Shown here one piece after another: positions 50,301 through 60,734 of a stretch of DNA of 64,000 bases. The notes under the pieces were generated by a model, which had not been told where the DNA came from, searched no databases, and was given only the letters and a program-made list of their open reading frames with translations. A program made the position numbers and the translations under genes. Source of the stretch: Macrocystis pyrifera (Eukaryota; Sar; Phaeophyceae; Laminariales; Laminariaceae); assembly GCA_031763025.1 (NCBI GenBank), contig JASSKH010000032.1, forward strand, positions 2,497,001 to 2,561,000. Reading direction: 5' to 3'. Every line of letters starts with the position of its first letter. Position 1 is the first letter of the stretch.

Positions 50301-53300
50301 GTAATCGGGTTTGAGGTTCCAAAGAGGATGGTGGTGTAAAGTGATTTACGCTTCCTGTGCTGCGGCACACTACTTCGCCTAGATACTAAACATCACACAA
50401 ACCGATCGGGAGGTTTCGCACAAACAGAAGGCAACGAGGTGGCGGCCAACATCACAATGCAGGACTTCATTCACAGACGCAGTTGCCGTGCAGCACTCTG
50501 CAGACTACGTCCATGGTTTCCCGTCGTGATTGAAATTCTGTGGTTGGCACAACCCCCCAACTCCCGAGGTAAGGCCTTCATTGAGTCTTCGAAGGCTAGG
50601 TATCTCGCTATGGATGCGACACTACTTTCAAAACTTTAACACCCCTTTTTTTCCCTGCCCTGCGTGTTGTCGTCAGTGTTGACGCCACAGATCATGCTTG
50701 TCGAACACCTGGACCGAGTGCGTCCCCCACTGGCCTAAGCTCTGTAACAAGAAAGGGAGTGGAAAGTCTTACCGCCAGCAAATATGTTGGCATAGTCCAC
50801 GATAGTGTCATGGAGGCTGACGCGCGTCAAGACGTGCTCTCCGGTGCTGCAGTCGTTGTCCAGGTAGAACTCGTAGTCCTCCTTGGTCATGTATACGCCG
50901 TCGCTGTTATGAACGGAGGAAACCAGGGTTCGAGAGAGTTATATGATTCCAAGGATCGCGCTAGCATCGATATGAATGTGGGCACTCGCGACTAGGGATG
51001 TTGATTAGCGAAATGTTGACGCTTGGCGAGTTAAAATAGATGTTTCTCAGCTTCTGTGGTATCAATCTGAGGCGAAGGGTATTTGGGCATTGACACATGT
51101 ATCCCCGGATCGAGCGCCTTCTCCAAACCGACCATCCGTATATTTGACCCCAGCACGAGCGCCTACTATGGGAATGGTACGTACTCTTTTATATCCTAAA
51201 GATTGACCCCCGATCCCTCCACATTCGTCGAGATTGTAGAGCGGCACGGGAACTAGATAAACGATGACAAGCATTTGAATATTTTGCTTCACACCCAGCA
51301 GTACGTCATCATATTTGCCTCATTCTGGACAGCGAGGCACGATTAAATGTGGTCCTACACCCACCCTTCTTGTATCAGACGGCGGTAGTAGCCGTGGTCG
51401 CAAAGCCGGACCGATTCGGCTAGTTCTATGCCTCTCCAGCCGCCGTTCCGAGCGCACACATGTGCCAGCTGATACTGTCTGTACGGCAACATATTGACAC
51501 AAAAACCCATCAGCCTGCACCCACCTCGTATAGTCGCATGACTCTCAGACATAGCTTGTTCAATGACGGACTCAAATAGCCAGAGGAATCTAGAGGTGAA
51601 TAAAATTATTCTCTACAACACATGCGGACTGTCCTATCGTGATTACCTTGGGGATCTCGGAACCCATGGGGAATGGCCGGCACGTGCCACCTTAGAATGA
51701 CGCGTAGATTGCTTGACGAAACAGTCGCAGCACGTATTCACCTGTTGTATCCGTTCGTCGCGAGCTTCTCGAGCGTGAGCATCGTCGACGAGGTTCCGTC
51801 AATCTCGAAATCCCGGGACGCTTTTACGATTGCATCGCGTGCGGCCCATCTAAGAGTAGAGTCCTGTTTTCACCGTACGCGATAAAAACACCAATTTGAG
51901 CGGGTTTCGAATTATTTTGCCACACTCGGTCGTCGAAAGCTGCTCCCGACACAAACGTGGTACCAATGCCACGAGCTGTCGCTTAGGCTCGTACGGTCAC
52001 GCTTCAGTTGCGATGTTCAAATTCTAGTGCTTTCGCCCGCGTTATCATTTGCGCATGCGTCTATGCTCGTGGCTTCCAATGTACCCTGCTCCAACTGCAC
52101 AAGTACATTACACTTTTCAGTCCAATCTGCGGTAGATATTTGGGGGACAACAGTGCACCAGCAACAATTTGCTGTGAGCGAGGCTGGGATAGCCCCCATC
52201 ATGCCGTTGATGCCCCCATCATGCCGTTGATTCCGACTACACCACACCTCGCTCAGAGCCATGGCTTCGAAGTTGTCCGCCCAGAAAGAAGGGGCGAAAG
52301 CACCAAAGAGCCAGTCGTAGGGACTCAGGTAGCTGGAGTTTACGTTCCACGAGTTGCTAGGCCCGAAGTTGTAAGGCAAGTTGCTTGTAGAGTCCTGGTT
52401 GCCGGTAGGTAATTGACAAGAAAAACAGGCACGTTGTCGGACGGCGGGAGGGTTCACACGAACAATGCCGACCGTATATTTTACAACGAACAGAGCGATT
52501 TGGCCTCGCACTCATAGTAGCGAGTCGGTTAGGCATTGACCATGCACTTACAGGAGGTGGAGCTGAACATCCGCGCTACCGAGCGCGCACAGGACCACCC
52601 CCGAAGAGGGGTAGATGTATGCATGAGCGAGTCTATGTCATAGACAGAGTCTCCTCTCGAAGATTTGAACCAAACGCATCCATCACAAACAAAAACAGCA
52701 GACTACCTTTGATACTGCTGAAAGCTCTAGGGTTTACGCCAGCGTTGACAACACACATGCCTAGTGTACAGATCCTGTCGTATGATTTAAGACGACAGCC
52801 ACAGACCCTGCGCTGCATGTGAGGGGTTCTAAACTTGAACACTACTTCGCAATGCGTGCTCGACAATAGAGGCAACCTGCTATTTTGAGCAGCAACGAAA
52901 TGCTTTTGAGGACAGACAGAACGACAAGCACTGACGCACAGGACTCTTATATAGCAAACTTCAAACCTGGCACTACGGTTGCAATGCGTTGAAGCACACA
53001 CGAGTATCCATCCTGAAGACATATCATAAGGTTGGCAGGGACGATCTACCGCATAACGACTCTACCCGCATCGCCAGGGCAGGTAGAGCCGTTAACCCGA
53101 GTCGAACTATAATATTCTACGGACAGCTATTTCATAGAGCGAGTGTGCGTATGTATATCGTCATTCTAGCAGCACGATATACTGCGTCCATAACCGTGGA
53201 CCGAACGCTTTCCCGTTCCCGTAGCTTGAGGGCATGAGGCACCAATACCGGTATGGTTCTATGCTGCACGAAACCATTGCCGAGGCCGCCGGAGGGAGTT

Positions 53301-56300
53301 GAATACCTCCGCATAAGTTATGCAAACATGGTTATTCTTAACGAAAGCGCGTGCCGCATAATGTCAAGCGAGAGCAAATACTAACTTCCCAAATTGGCAG
53401 TTGGGTCGACGCTCTTGTCACACGAACAAACCCCACTGGTATACGCCTTGCACTTGCCCTACATGATTTGCCCCAATCAACCAATTCGCGTTGCCGAAGG
53501 AGGTCCGTCGGTATCTATGTCACCTTGCTGTATATTTGTCAACACTTTCCTTTCGTTGACGCGGGTCGGATCAAAGGCTGACTACCGACCCGGTACTTCG
53601 CATCGCGGCCACAGCCCTCACAATCCTATCGCAGACCCTGTGAGTGTTGGACACGATCGCCAATACACCACACTAGTATCTCTCGAACAAGACTATATTT
53701 GTGCACAAGATACCGACGACAAAGTCCATGGATCCCACCTCACCACCGAGATTTGGTAAACCCCCCCCTCCGCCATAAGAATGAAAGACCACAGATCATG
53801 TACGTTCTGGGATTCCGATTCATGGTGACGAATATTTGAAAGGGCAGGGGCGACACACTGCCTCCGTTGGGGTTCCGAAGTACTGACTCACTCACCAACG
53901 TGTCCTCGAAAGGGATGTACTTGTCCCGGAGGTATTTGTGGATTGCATGGACAGGGTCACACTGCCAACAACGCGAGAATTAGGGGGAGCAAAATGAGGT
54001 TCCTGACAATGGTCCAGGAGCAGCCTTGAATTTACAACAAGCAAAAACGATACACATACAGTATGTTGACCATGAAAAATCACGAGGGCGTTTTTAACGA
54101 GGCTTCAACTTTTCTTAATTGAACAAAACGGCTTATTTTCGCTGGTACTTCCCCCTGAACAATAGAGCATGTTCCACTGCAGTCCTTGTTAATAATACCA
54201 CTGTTTTTCGGGCTTGACCACCTATATCTCTGATCAATGTTCTTTTCCCGCTGCTGTATTTGGGGGCAACAACAGGTAGCAGGAGTAGGTGGGGGCAGTA
54301 GGTAGCACTGATTCCGCTTGTAACATATTACTGTAGATGATTACATGCTGAATAGCATCGGTGACGACAGGCAGCGACAACGACAACACGGCACCGTGTC
54401 TTGTGTTACGGCGTGCTATGTAGCGGCTCGACCAGTATACGGCACAGCTACAATCGTTTTAATACCGGATCCCCGGCGAACGGTTTTGTTGCTGTTCATG
54501 GGGTCCTTCAAATATCGTTTTTCCAATAATTTACCTCAAATTTTCCCTTCGGTGGGTTTTTGGAGGGAAGGAAGAAGAAAACAAACCACTCGCGCAAACA
54601 CTCTGGAGAGAGGGCGCAGGCCTGCCCCATACCCTCTCTTACTTCCCTCACCACCATGACTAGACTCTGGAGTCTATTATCGTTCAAGGTTTTCTCCACT
54701 AACAGAAGCGGTATGTATACCGTAACATCGACAATGTGGGGGTGGATCGTCCGTGGATCATCACTGTTTTGCACCGGCGAGGAAGCATACTGCTTCCAGC
54801 GCCCACCTGTGTGACCACTCCTCGAGGGTGTAATACCGCTTCATAAAAAGGTGGCGTCACGCGCTGAATAATATCGTCATCAGCCCAGCAATGGAACCAA
54901 ATCAAGGCAAGGATAATTTACTGTCGCCAATTTCGTGGCGAAAGGCTAGAAGAGTGACGTTTTCAACAATCGCATCTCCTCTTGGCTACTGTAACAAGGA
55001 GATGAGAAATGCGCAAAACAAAATGCCTTCAGTACTGTTCCAGTCGTACCCTCCTGTTTCCGAGACGTAGACAGAAGGGTCATGCTAAAAAAAAAAACAT
55101 GTAGCAACGACTTAAAGGCTTCCTCGTACACCCCCACAGGTTTGTTTCCTATTTCGAGGGCCATGCTAATACTAGTGTTTTTCCCAACGCTTTGCGCTTG
55201 ATGATAAACGAAAAATGGAACATCTGGAAAAATAACAGGTTGCCTACAACTGGAGAGCTTACAACTTCACCAATTCCTGTTTTCTTTGTGTCATTGGTTT
55301 GGAAACCTGTAAAAACAAAAGTTATATAAATAAAAAACTTTCTTCGAGAAAAAACGGAGGGCGGGCGTTGTTTCTGCTTATGCGAACCGTATCATGCGCC
55401 CCTGCTTTGTCGTGCGTTCGAGGTAACGATATGTACGCCCTTCAATTGCAAGAGGCGACTACGGCAACATTTCCCGGCTGAAGCTCGTTAGCATAGATTG
55501 CAGCAACTGAATGCCACATTAAAACGCCCGCAGAACGTGTAACAGTCCAACAGGGCCTACAGCAGTGGTTGACGAGTCCGTTTCGCCAACTCTGACATAT
55601 GGGGTTACCACCATGCACATGATGTGGTTGCCATCAACCCACCCTGCTCTAATGAATACCTCATCTGTGCAGTCGCCCGTGCGGAAAGCGATGTCATGAT
55701 AACAGCCGATGTCCATTCCTAGTTCCGTCCAGGCGGCGATGACGAAAGGGTGCCAGACGTCCCACGCCCGATACGCCCCTACATCCATTGCTTTGGCTCC
55801 AATGGTAGAGAGTTCCTCGGGGAGCTCGTGGCCCCTTACCGATCGCATCCTGCCACCTGTATTGTCAAAAGTGAATAGAGGGGGGGGAATCGAACGAGTT
55901 TCCCCCGAAAGGTAGGAGGGAATGCGGACCGAGAAGAGATATACTTCCAACCTCCAGCACACATGTAAAGTGCTGGACTCTCCTAAACTTTGTGAATGAT
56001 GTGTCGGACGTCAGGGGAGACGGAACGGGACAGTAAATGTGTAGACTTGTCGACAAACAGGAGATGCAAGCTCATGCGTTCTCGGGGATGCAGTACGTTG
56101 ACGATGGACGTATTGCACCACGATCACCAAGATATACGTTCAGAGGGCCAAAGCCAAAGTGGCTGGTTTGACAGCGTGCGCGGCGGTCGAGCTTACGGCA
56201 TCCGACTACCGGAATCGCGTCACGACCCCAACCAATAGGGGCGGGGAAGACAGCGTTCACTGCCCCCGCAGTTCTCGGCTTATAAAACAGCGATCGAGTT

Positions 56301-59300
56301 GGGGGCTGTGAGCTCCGATACTTAATTCAGGGGCGACGGACTTCATCGCTTGCAGGGGGACTGGCAACGACGGTTTGTACGCAGTTCGAACGTACATGAC
56401 CACCCGGACGTGCGCCTGTGGCCAGGGGTTCGGATGCCGAAAGGCGACGTACCCGGCACTTGGTATACGGGTGAAATGAGATGACCGTGCGAAACTGGTG
56501 GGCGATGCTCGCAATGTTCGCTGAAGGTAAGAGGAAGGAGCGCCTGCCGATTGGGGGGAATAATGTGGAGTTGGTCAGTAGCACGGGCTAAGCCGAAGGA
56601 CCGGGAAATGGGTGAGTGTGATATCTTGAGAGCGCTTTGCAGGGATTTGGCACAAACCATACCCGAACGCCGGTAGATAGTGTACACGAGCCGACGACCG
56701 AGCGGAAGCGTTCATGCGGACATATCATGCGCGTGAGGAGAGGTGGAGCGGCCGTGCAGTGCGCGACGGTTGAAACCGGCACTGGGTCATCGACACCACC
56801 GTACGCGCGGGGGGGGGGGGGGGGGGGGGGGGGGCTCTTCTAACAAAACAACTGAAACTTGAACGTGACCATCGTCGTCGTGATGTGCGCCCCCCCTGGC
56901 CGAAAACTGTAGCTACCATAGGATTGCTGATGTTTTCTCATTTGCGCATTTCTGGAATGATGACCGGTGACGCTAATGTCGGCCTTCTGTCATTTTCGTT
57001 AGACGCAGTTGTGCGGTAGGAAAACCCCAACGTAGTCCGGCTTCGTGCGAACCGCGCCGGGCAAAAGCAACAGAGCCATCGCGCCATCCCAGCTATGTTA
57101 TTTCGGATCTCTTACCTTGGTCCGAGTTTGCGTTTCCGCTTGCTTTTATGTTTCGGTTTGCTCGATTCCTGTTTCAAGTGCTGTGTGCTGTAAGATAAAA
57201 CGTTAACGCCAGATGTGTACCATGCGTTTCTTGAAGTGAGCCCGAATGCGAACCTCGAGGTCGTGCTGCAGTCTTGGAGTAAAGTCACTTTATGCTAAGG
57301 TACACTCCGAGCGAAAAGGGGGAGCCAGTTCTGTGAAGAGTTTCACAGCGGGGCGAATAATCCAAAACACGACGATCGTCTCATCATCGTCATAAGTCCC
57401 GTAGTTTTTGGTTCTGGTTTGTTTTTTCCACTCTTTTCTATGTTCACGGCCGCAATCACCCCCGACCAGTACAACACAATTGATAATTGGTCTCTGATAT
57501 CGACTGGAATTGGAAAGGAAACGCGTCTTGTTTCGCCCCCGGCGGTGTTTTGAGCGAGCACCCCACGCCAGTCGAAGGGGGACTATGGGTCCCGTTTCAT
57601 TCGGCGCTACGTCGAACCCAGTGCATTGATGCAAACCAGTGTTCAGCTCTACAAACTCCACATCTCCGATCATGGAGGCACACGCAGCAGGCCTTACAGT
57701 GTACCCAGTAGTGGGGAGTTGAGTACAAGTACCTGTGTGCCTTCGGAGAAATACCAACGACTCTCCGAGTACTGGAAAGCTGCTTTTACCGGGCGAAAAT
57801 GCTCATATGGGGCGAGTAGTCTCAGTGTTCCGAGGGATAGTATTAGGCATTACCGACTGCCGATAATGCCCGTGCTCCCAGTATTTTATGACTATATACT
57901 GCATCGTCGATACTGCCAGAACTGGTACGTAGTATTGCATCGTTACTGTAGTACGGGCCATACTGGGAAATCTCCCAGCACAGATGTGGTCCCCCTACAG
58001 TGCCGGTCGAACAGTGCCGTTTGCCCGCTATGTTGCCTCCGGAATCGCGTGGCACAGCTAGGACGCACCAGTACCGTAGTGTCGGGGGAGAGCCGGTTGC
58101 CGCTCAAAGGGCCGGTATTGTTGGCTGGCACACACCGGCACTATCGAGGGACCACTGCAGTACTGTACTACATGACAGTACCAATATACTCTCAACCACG
58201 TACTGTGTTCTCCTACAGCAGTATTGATAGTGTTTTATTTTATCTGGACAAACTGCGGACGCTGTCTAAACTACGTATCGATGACGTAAATACTGACGGT
58301 GTACTCGAGGGTGGTTTGGATACTGCCAATACTGGCGGTTTTGCGGCCGACAGTACTGCTCACCCTGCGAGTACCCGTAGTACTGCTGATATTTTCCATT
58401 AATAATGATCTCGCAGTGCTCCGTATACTAGGAGTGCAGTGCCTGGTATTAGCCGTGCTTGGAGCATTTGTGTGCGATTGACTACTCACGCATCGCATGG
58501 CTCGGAACGCAGTCCGCAATATTCCCAACATGCCCAACTGACTGCAGTACTCTCGGTGGCACGAGTCCGTACCAGCCAACCTCCTGCTGTTGGGAGCATC
58601 TGTGTGCGAACAAGCACTCATGCATCACATAGCTGGGCACGTAGCCCGCAGCATTTCCAAAATGCCCAACTAACCACAGCACGCTGTTCTCGGTGGCATG
58701 AGTCCACATCAACAAACCTACAGCGGCAAGCAAAGTTACCATCAGCGATGGACACGCCGCACTATTGATCGGCGTTCCTGTACGAACTTGGAAATACAGC
58801 TTCACATCTCCGACAACAATGGCCGCATAACAAGCCAGCCCATACATCGCAACACAAATACACGTGACGGCAGCACAGCACAGCAACCACAGCACTGACC
58901 AACACCATTCAGGGACACAGCACAGCACAGCAACCAACCACAGCACTTACCAACGCCATTCTGAAGCGGCCAGCCCAACTACAGCAAGCTGCTCCGTCGA
59001 AAATGACCCCCATCAACCAAGATACGGCGACAACGTTCGCGGCGGTGCGAAGCATATTGAACGTCTGAGCGGAATACAACTTGGATGTCGGCTCGCTACC
59101 AATCGCGCCGATCTATAAAAACTAAAGGCAAGTACCGGGGGGGAGAAGGGACGACACCTGTGACCACGGCTTGTCCAGAAGATCGTCGAGGGTAAAACCT
59201 CCTACGAGTGGGCTGGAAAGTAAAAGTGATGATGCAAAAAAAAAACAAAAAAAAAAACTATTCTTCCCGAGTTCAACACCAGCGGCGGTTGTGAACAAAG

Positions 59301-60192
59301 CCCCTGGCACTGACTCTGACTGACTGTATGATCGTCCGGGTCAAAGATAGACCAGCGTCCACCTGGCAGGTAGTGCGAGCTCTCACAATGGCTGCCAGCC
59401 CGATGCGTTCTGTGACTATAGAGCAGGGGTTTGCCGAAGCTTTGACGCCGTGCGGTCAACGACAAAGTTCCATACACCGGGCCGATCTACTGCCTTGCTC
59501 ATGACCTCGCAAAAACGCCTGTTATGCCTGGTACATTTCAACCGTTGAAAATGTATCTGGGTCGAGGGCACGCCCTGCTGTGTTGCTGTTGCCCTGCTTG
59601 GACGCACCAAGCTGCGCACGCCAAAGGCGGAAACCTCTCACAACGCGCAATGTACGTAGCAAGCAGATACAGCTGTTCGAAAACAGTGAAAGTCCAAACT
59701 GCATGCATCGCTGCTTGAATTTGCTGCCCGCTCCTTCAACCGCAGGAAAATTCCCGTTCTCAATGCAAGTAGTTTCAAATCTCATGGAAATATCTTGTCG
59801 ACTGGCTTTTAACCTCTTCTTCAATTTGAAAAACCTCGTACATGCCTATGTCATTTGGAGCATAGCGGATACGACGTATTGCAGCAGCAGCATCAGCAGC
59901 AGGGTATGTCGGTAGAACATGTGTCGACGTCTTCTAGATATCGTGAACGCTCACCAATGCGTTGGGTCTGCTCGAAAATGCAAGTCTTGGACGGGTCGAC
60001 CACACCAGCCTCAATGAGACGCCAGGCGGAGTACAGGCCGCCCGGTCCTGCGCCAGCGACCACGAGGTCATCACACGAGAAAGCACTCTTGCCGTGGGCG
60101 TTTGCCATCCTCGACATGAGCGTCAGCACGAGTTGGGCACATAGAAGTGCCGGTGTAGCGCAGCGCATGGCCGAGTTGGAAGCGAGCGGCAT
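41276..60192 (-). CDS. Secreted FAD-dependent amine oxidase (L-amino-acid oxidase type), about 17 exons
   Basis: This is the gene-level entry; exons are listed separately. Enzymes of this family oxidise an amino acid or amine with FAD and oxygen, giving the oxo-acid or aldehyde, ammonia and hydrogen peroxide. The predicted protein of about 704 residues has an N-terminal signal peptide, so it should enter the secretory pathway. In order it shows DDLVVAGAGPGGLYSAWRL (FAD-binding loop), RIGGRM (second FAD contact), GHxLPTRL (substrate-domain entry, written NHTLPTRL here), YYEDAWWAKLG, DCTDDTFTNCSG, then PGYNIHLVNEAYGNPGGWLQ (C-terminal FAD contact). Splice phases agree at every junction, which chance matches would not give. 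Weak points are the acceptors of exons 5, 7 and 8, the donor of exon 2 and the last exon. The substrate cannot be told from sequence. Confidence 0.85.
41562..41650 (-). CDS. Amine oxidase exon 16
   Basis: Acceptor CGCGCTCAG gives one base to finish Ser, then SERMLHHYYGLGKAPWFTDE, then LYEGFDSDS. Donor is AGTT/GTGAGT, phase 1. If retained, the following intron sequence stays open and codes a hydrophobic run (YLLLGASGLVFGTLTHVIG) before a stop at about 41353. Confidence 0.82.
43158..43249 (-). CDS. Amine oxidase exon 15: C-terminal FAD contact
   Basis: Acceptor TCTCCTCTTCAG, reading AAVEPFPGYNIHLVNEAYGN, then PGGWLQASLY. This matches the conserved end of the family, where the flavin's N1-C2 side is contacted and the NEAF/GxxxGW pattern recurs. 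Donor is ACAG/GTGCGT, phase 2. Confidence 0.87.
43967..44019 (-). CDS. Amine oxidase exon 14
   Basis: 53 bp completing the exon 13 codon and reading GVHLRAANTLAPGTIDE, with donor GAG/GTGAAG. If the donor is not used, the frame runs on through VKVEFDF to a stop at 43943-43945, which would give a shorter protein lacking the last FAD-contact segment. Confidence 0.75.
44680..44812 (-). CDS. Amine oxidase exon 13
   Basis: Phase 0 start after GTACGTGCAG, reading DDFLDALHAQNMESHKHLLA, then IPAPDLCLLGVFMGSI. Donor is ATCG/GTGAGA, phase 1. In relatives this segment is the helix plus the IPxP turn before the C-terminal FAD contact. Confidence 0.83.
46371..46478 (-). CDS. Amine oxidase exon 12
   Basis: 36 codons, phase 0, reading GDKGEPWMEQFFPKKSFHDS, then GLTVIRRSQGPTEQ. 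Acceptor is GTGCCTCAG, donor CAG/GTCCAT. It continues the SY-G-W loop of the family directly from exon 11. Confidence 0.82.
46678..46756 (-). CDS. Amine oxidase exon 11
   Basis: One base completes Arg from exon 10, then YHDGYADCTDDTFTNCSGVF and LGTYAQ. Donor is CAG/GTGGGC, phase 0. Confidence 0.85.
47609..47693 (-). CDS. Amine oxidase exon 10
   Basis: Completes the codon of exon 9 and reads PYYEDAWWAKLGYLSGRMKT, then TQHIYHS. A pair of tryptophans after an acidic run (here EDAWW) is a hallmark of this family. Donor is AGCAG/GTGAGA, phase 2. Confidence 0.85.
48109..48211 (-). CDS. Amine oxidase exon 9
   Basis: Phase 0 acceptor GCGGCAG, reading FILDVLGDGAIEKYGRDDLH, then QVFLAIKPFSLIKA. Donor is GCAT/GTGAGT, phase 1. 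Confidence 0.82.
48577..48882 (-). CDS. Amine oxidase exon 8
   Basis: The 3' two-thirds is firm: ALVRAGNHTLPTRLRRLLQG, then VVDVTDLESGEEFTIDTEHA and VLNIPTE. The start is uncertain. CTAG at 48883-48886 keeps phase 0 with exon 7, whereas the better-looking CACAG at 48833-48837 would not. The end is GAG followed by GCTAGT, which points to a GC-AG intron because no GT donor lies in place. Confidence 0.72.
49129..49187 (-). CDS. Amine oxidase exon 7
   Basis: 59 bp reading GKNMGFDTMVVRLLERLEIM. In this family the GFxTxVxxLL helix follows the strand that contains the conserved glycine pair. The acceptor CGGAAG was chosen because it is the one that joins exon 6 in phase; the tract before it is poor in pyrimidines. 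Donor is ATG/GTGAGC. Confidence 0.72.
50773..50903 (-). CDS. Amine oxidase exon 6
   Basis: It starts in phase 2, completing the glycine codon of exon 5, and reads DGVYMTKEDYEFYLDNDCST, then HDTIVDYANIFAG. Donor is GGCG/GTAAGA (phase 1). Confidence 0.85.
51365..51474 (-). CDS. Amine oxidase exon 5
   Basis: It reads to RLCDHGYYRRLIQEG with donor GG/GTGGGT (phase 2). The acceptor was placed at GTACAGACAG because it keeps phase 0 with exon 4. The first 20 codons are less certain than the last 15. Confidence 0.65.
52248..52394 (-). CDS. Amine oxidase exon 4
   Basis: 147 bp, 49 codons, phase 0 at both ends. It includes LPYNFGPSNSWN, YDWLFGAFAPSFWADNFEAM and ALSE. Acceptor is CGGCAACCAG, donor GAG/GTGTGG. 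Confidence 0.8.
53896..53961 (-). CDS. Amine oxidase exon 3
   Basis: 66 bp in phase 0 at both ends, reading CDPVHAIHKYLRDKYIPF and then EDTL. Acceptor is GTTGTTGGCAG, donor GTGAGT. Confidence 0.78.
55609..55856 (-). CDS. Amine oxidase exon 2: GGRM motif
   Basis: Acceptor TTTGACAATACAG; the first codon is completed from exon 1 to read RIGGRMRSVRGHELP. Then AKAMDVGAYRAWDVWHPFV and LGMDIGCYHDIAF follow, typical of this family directly after the GGRM motif. Donor chosen is ATGGTG/GTAACC (phase 0, to match exon 3). An alternative donor, GCAGG/GTGGGT, would end in another phase. Confidence 0.82.
56807..56834 (+). repeat. 28-base G homopolymer
   Basis: An uninterrupted G run lies inside intron 1 of the oxidase gene; the transcribed strand therefore carries C in the pre-mRNA. 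It could form G-quadruplexes in DNA. Its length may be inexact because of sequencing. Confidence 0.95.
59158..59212 (-). CDS. Exon-like unit encoding PLVGGFTLDDLLDKPWSQ
   Basis: An excellent acceptor (two T runs, then CTTTTACTTTCCAG) precedes 55 bp ending CACAG before GTGTCG. It aligns without gaps to 27588-27642, and its last codons align to 10498-10521. Including it between oxidase exons 1 and 2 would break their reading frame, so it is not part of the main transcript as modelled. Confidence 0.4.
59955..60192 (-). CDS. Amine oxidase exon 1: signal peptide and FAD loop
   Basis: The start is the ATG at 60190-60192, which gives a hydrophobic leader ending MANA, a likely signal-peptidase site. 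The FAD-binding GAGPGG loop, then IFEQTQRIG, follow. Donor is ATTG/GTGAGC, phase 1. Length and splice position equal those of the orphan exon at 6203-6440. DNA upstream (60193-60734) is rich in GTACGAGTAC words; no convincing TATA box is visible. Confidence 0.88.
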
Positions 60193-60734
60193 AGGTTAAC
60201 CGAGGGATACCGAGCAGGAGGGGGCTCTGGAGGGGAATTGGAGCGAAACTATCGTGCGCGTTGGCGAAACAAGAACAAAACTGGAATTATTTTCCCACGC
60301 GCTTTTTTTTCCCTGCTCCATCCAGGATTTCGAGAATGTACCTTTTTTTTGGTACGTACGACCAATGCAATGTACCAGTACGTATTGTACGAGTACCTTG
60401 TACGAGTACGCGTACGTGCTATTTTTTTGGAGCACAAGCTTGGCTGCAGCTGATGCGAGCTCTTCACCAAACTTGTGGGAATGGGATACCGTAACGTTAC
60501 AGTACTTGCTCAGGAAGATCCGGCCAATTAGTGACACATGAGAGGCGTACACGAGCTTGAACGTACCAAGACTGACCGCTACAATCGTGCCGCGACTAAG
60601 AGGTGGACTCGCGACATCGCGAGGTGGCACGCGAGAGAGGGAGACAGACGAAAATAGGATCGATGCAGCAGCGGGCGACGCAAGACGAGATTCCGGCGTT
60701 GCGCTATACTGTATACTTTGTTGCTGCATTCCGT

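Larger units (their letters stand above)
55857..59954 (-). other. Amine oxidase intron 1 (4.1 kb)
   Basis: It contains the exon-like unit at 59158-59212, a roughly 115 bp tandem duplication at about 58465-58700 (GGGAGCATCTGTGTGCGAAC and relatives), and a 28-base G run at 56807-56834. No independent gene is recognised. Frames of up to 258 codons (57626-58402, plus) have no family signature. Confidence 0.6.

Noticed and set aside
57626-58402. 258-codon plus-strand frame inside oxidase intron 1
   Set aside because: No domain signature, made of TACTGT/CAGTAC-rich repetitive DNA, and opposite to the host gene's strand.
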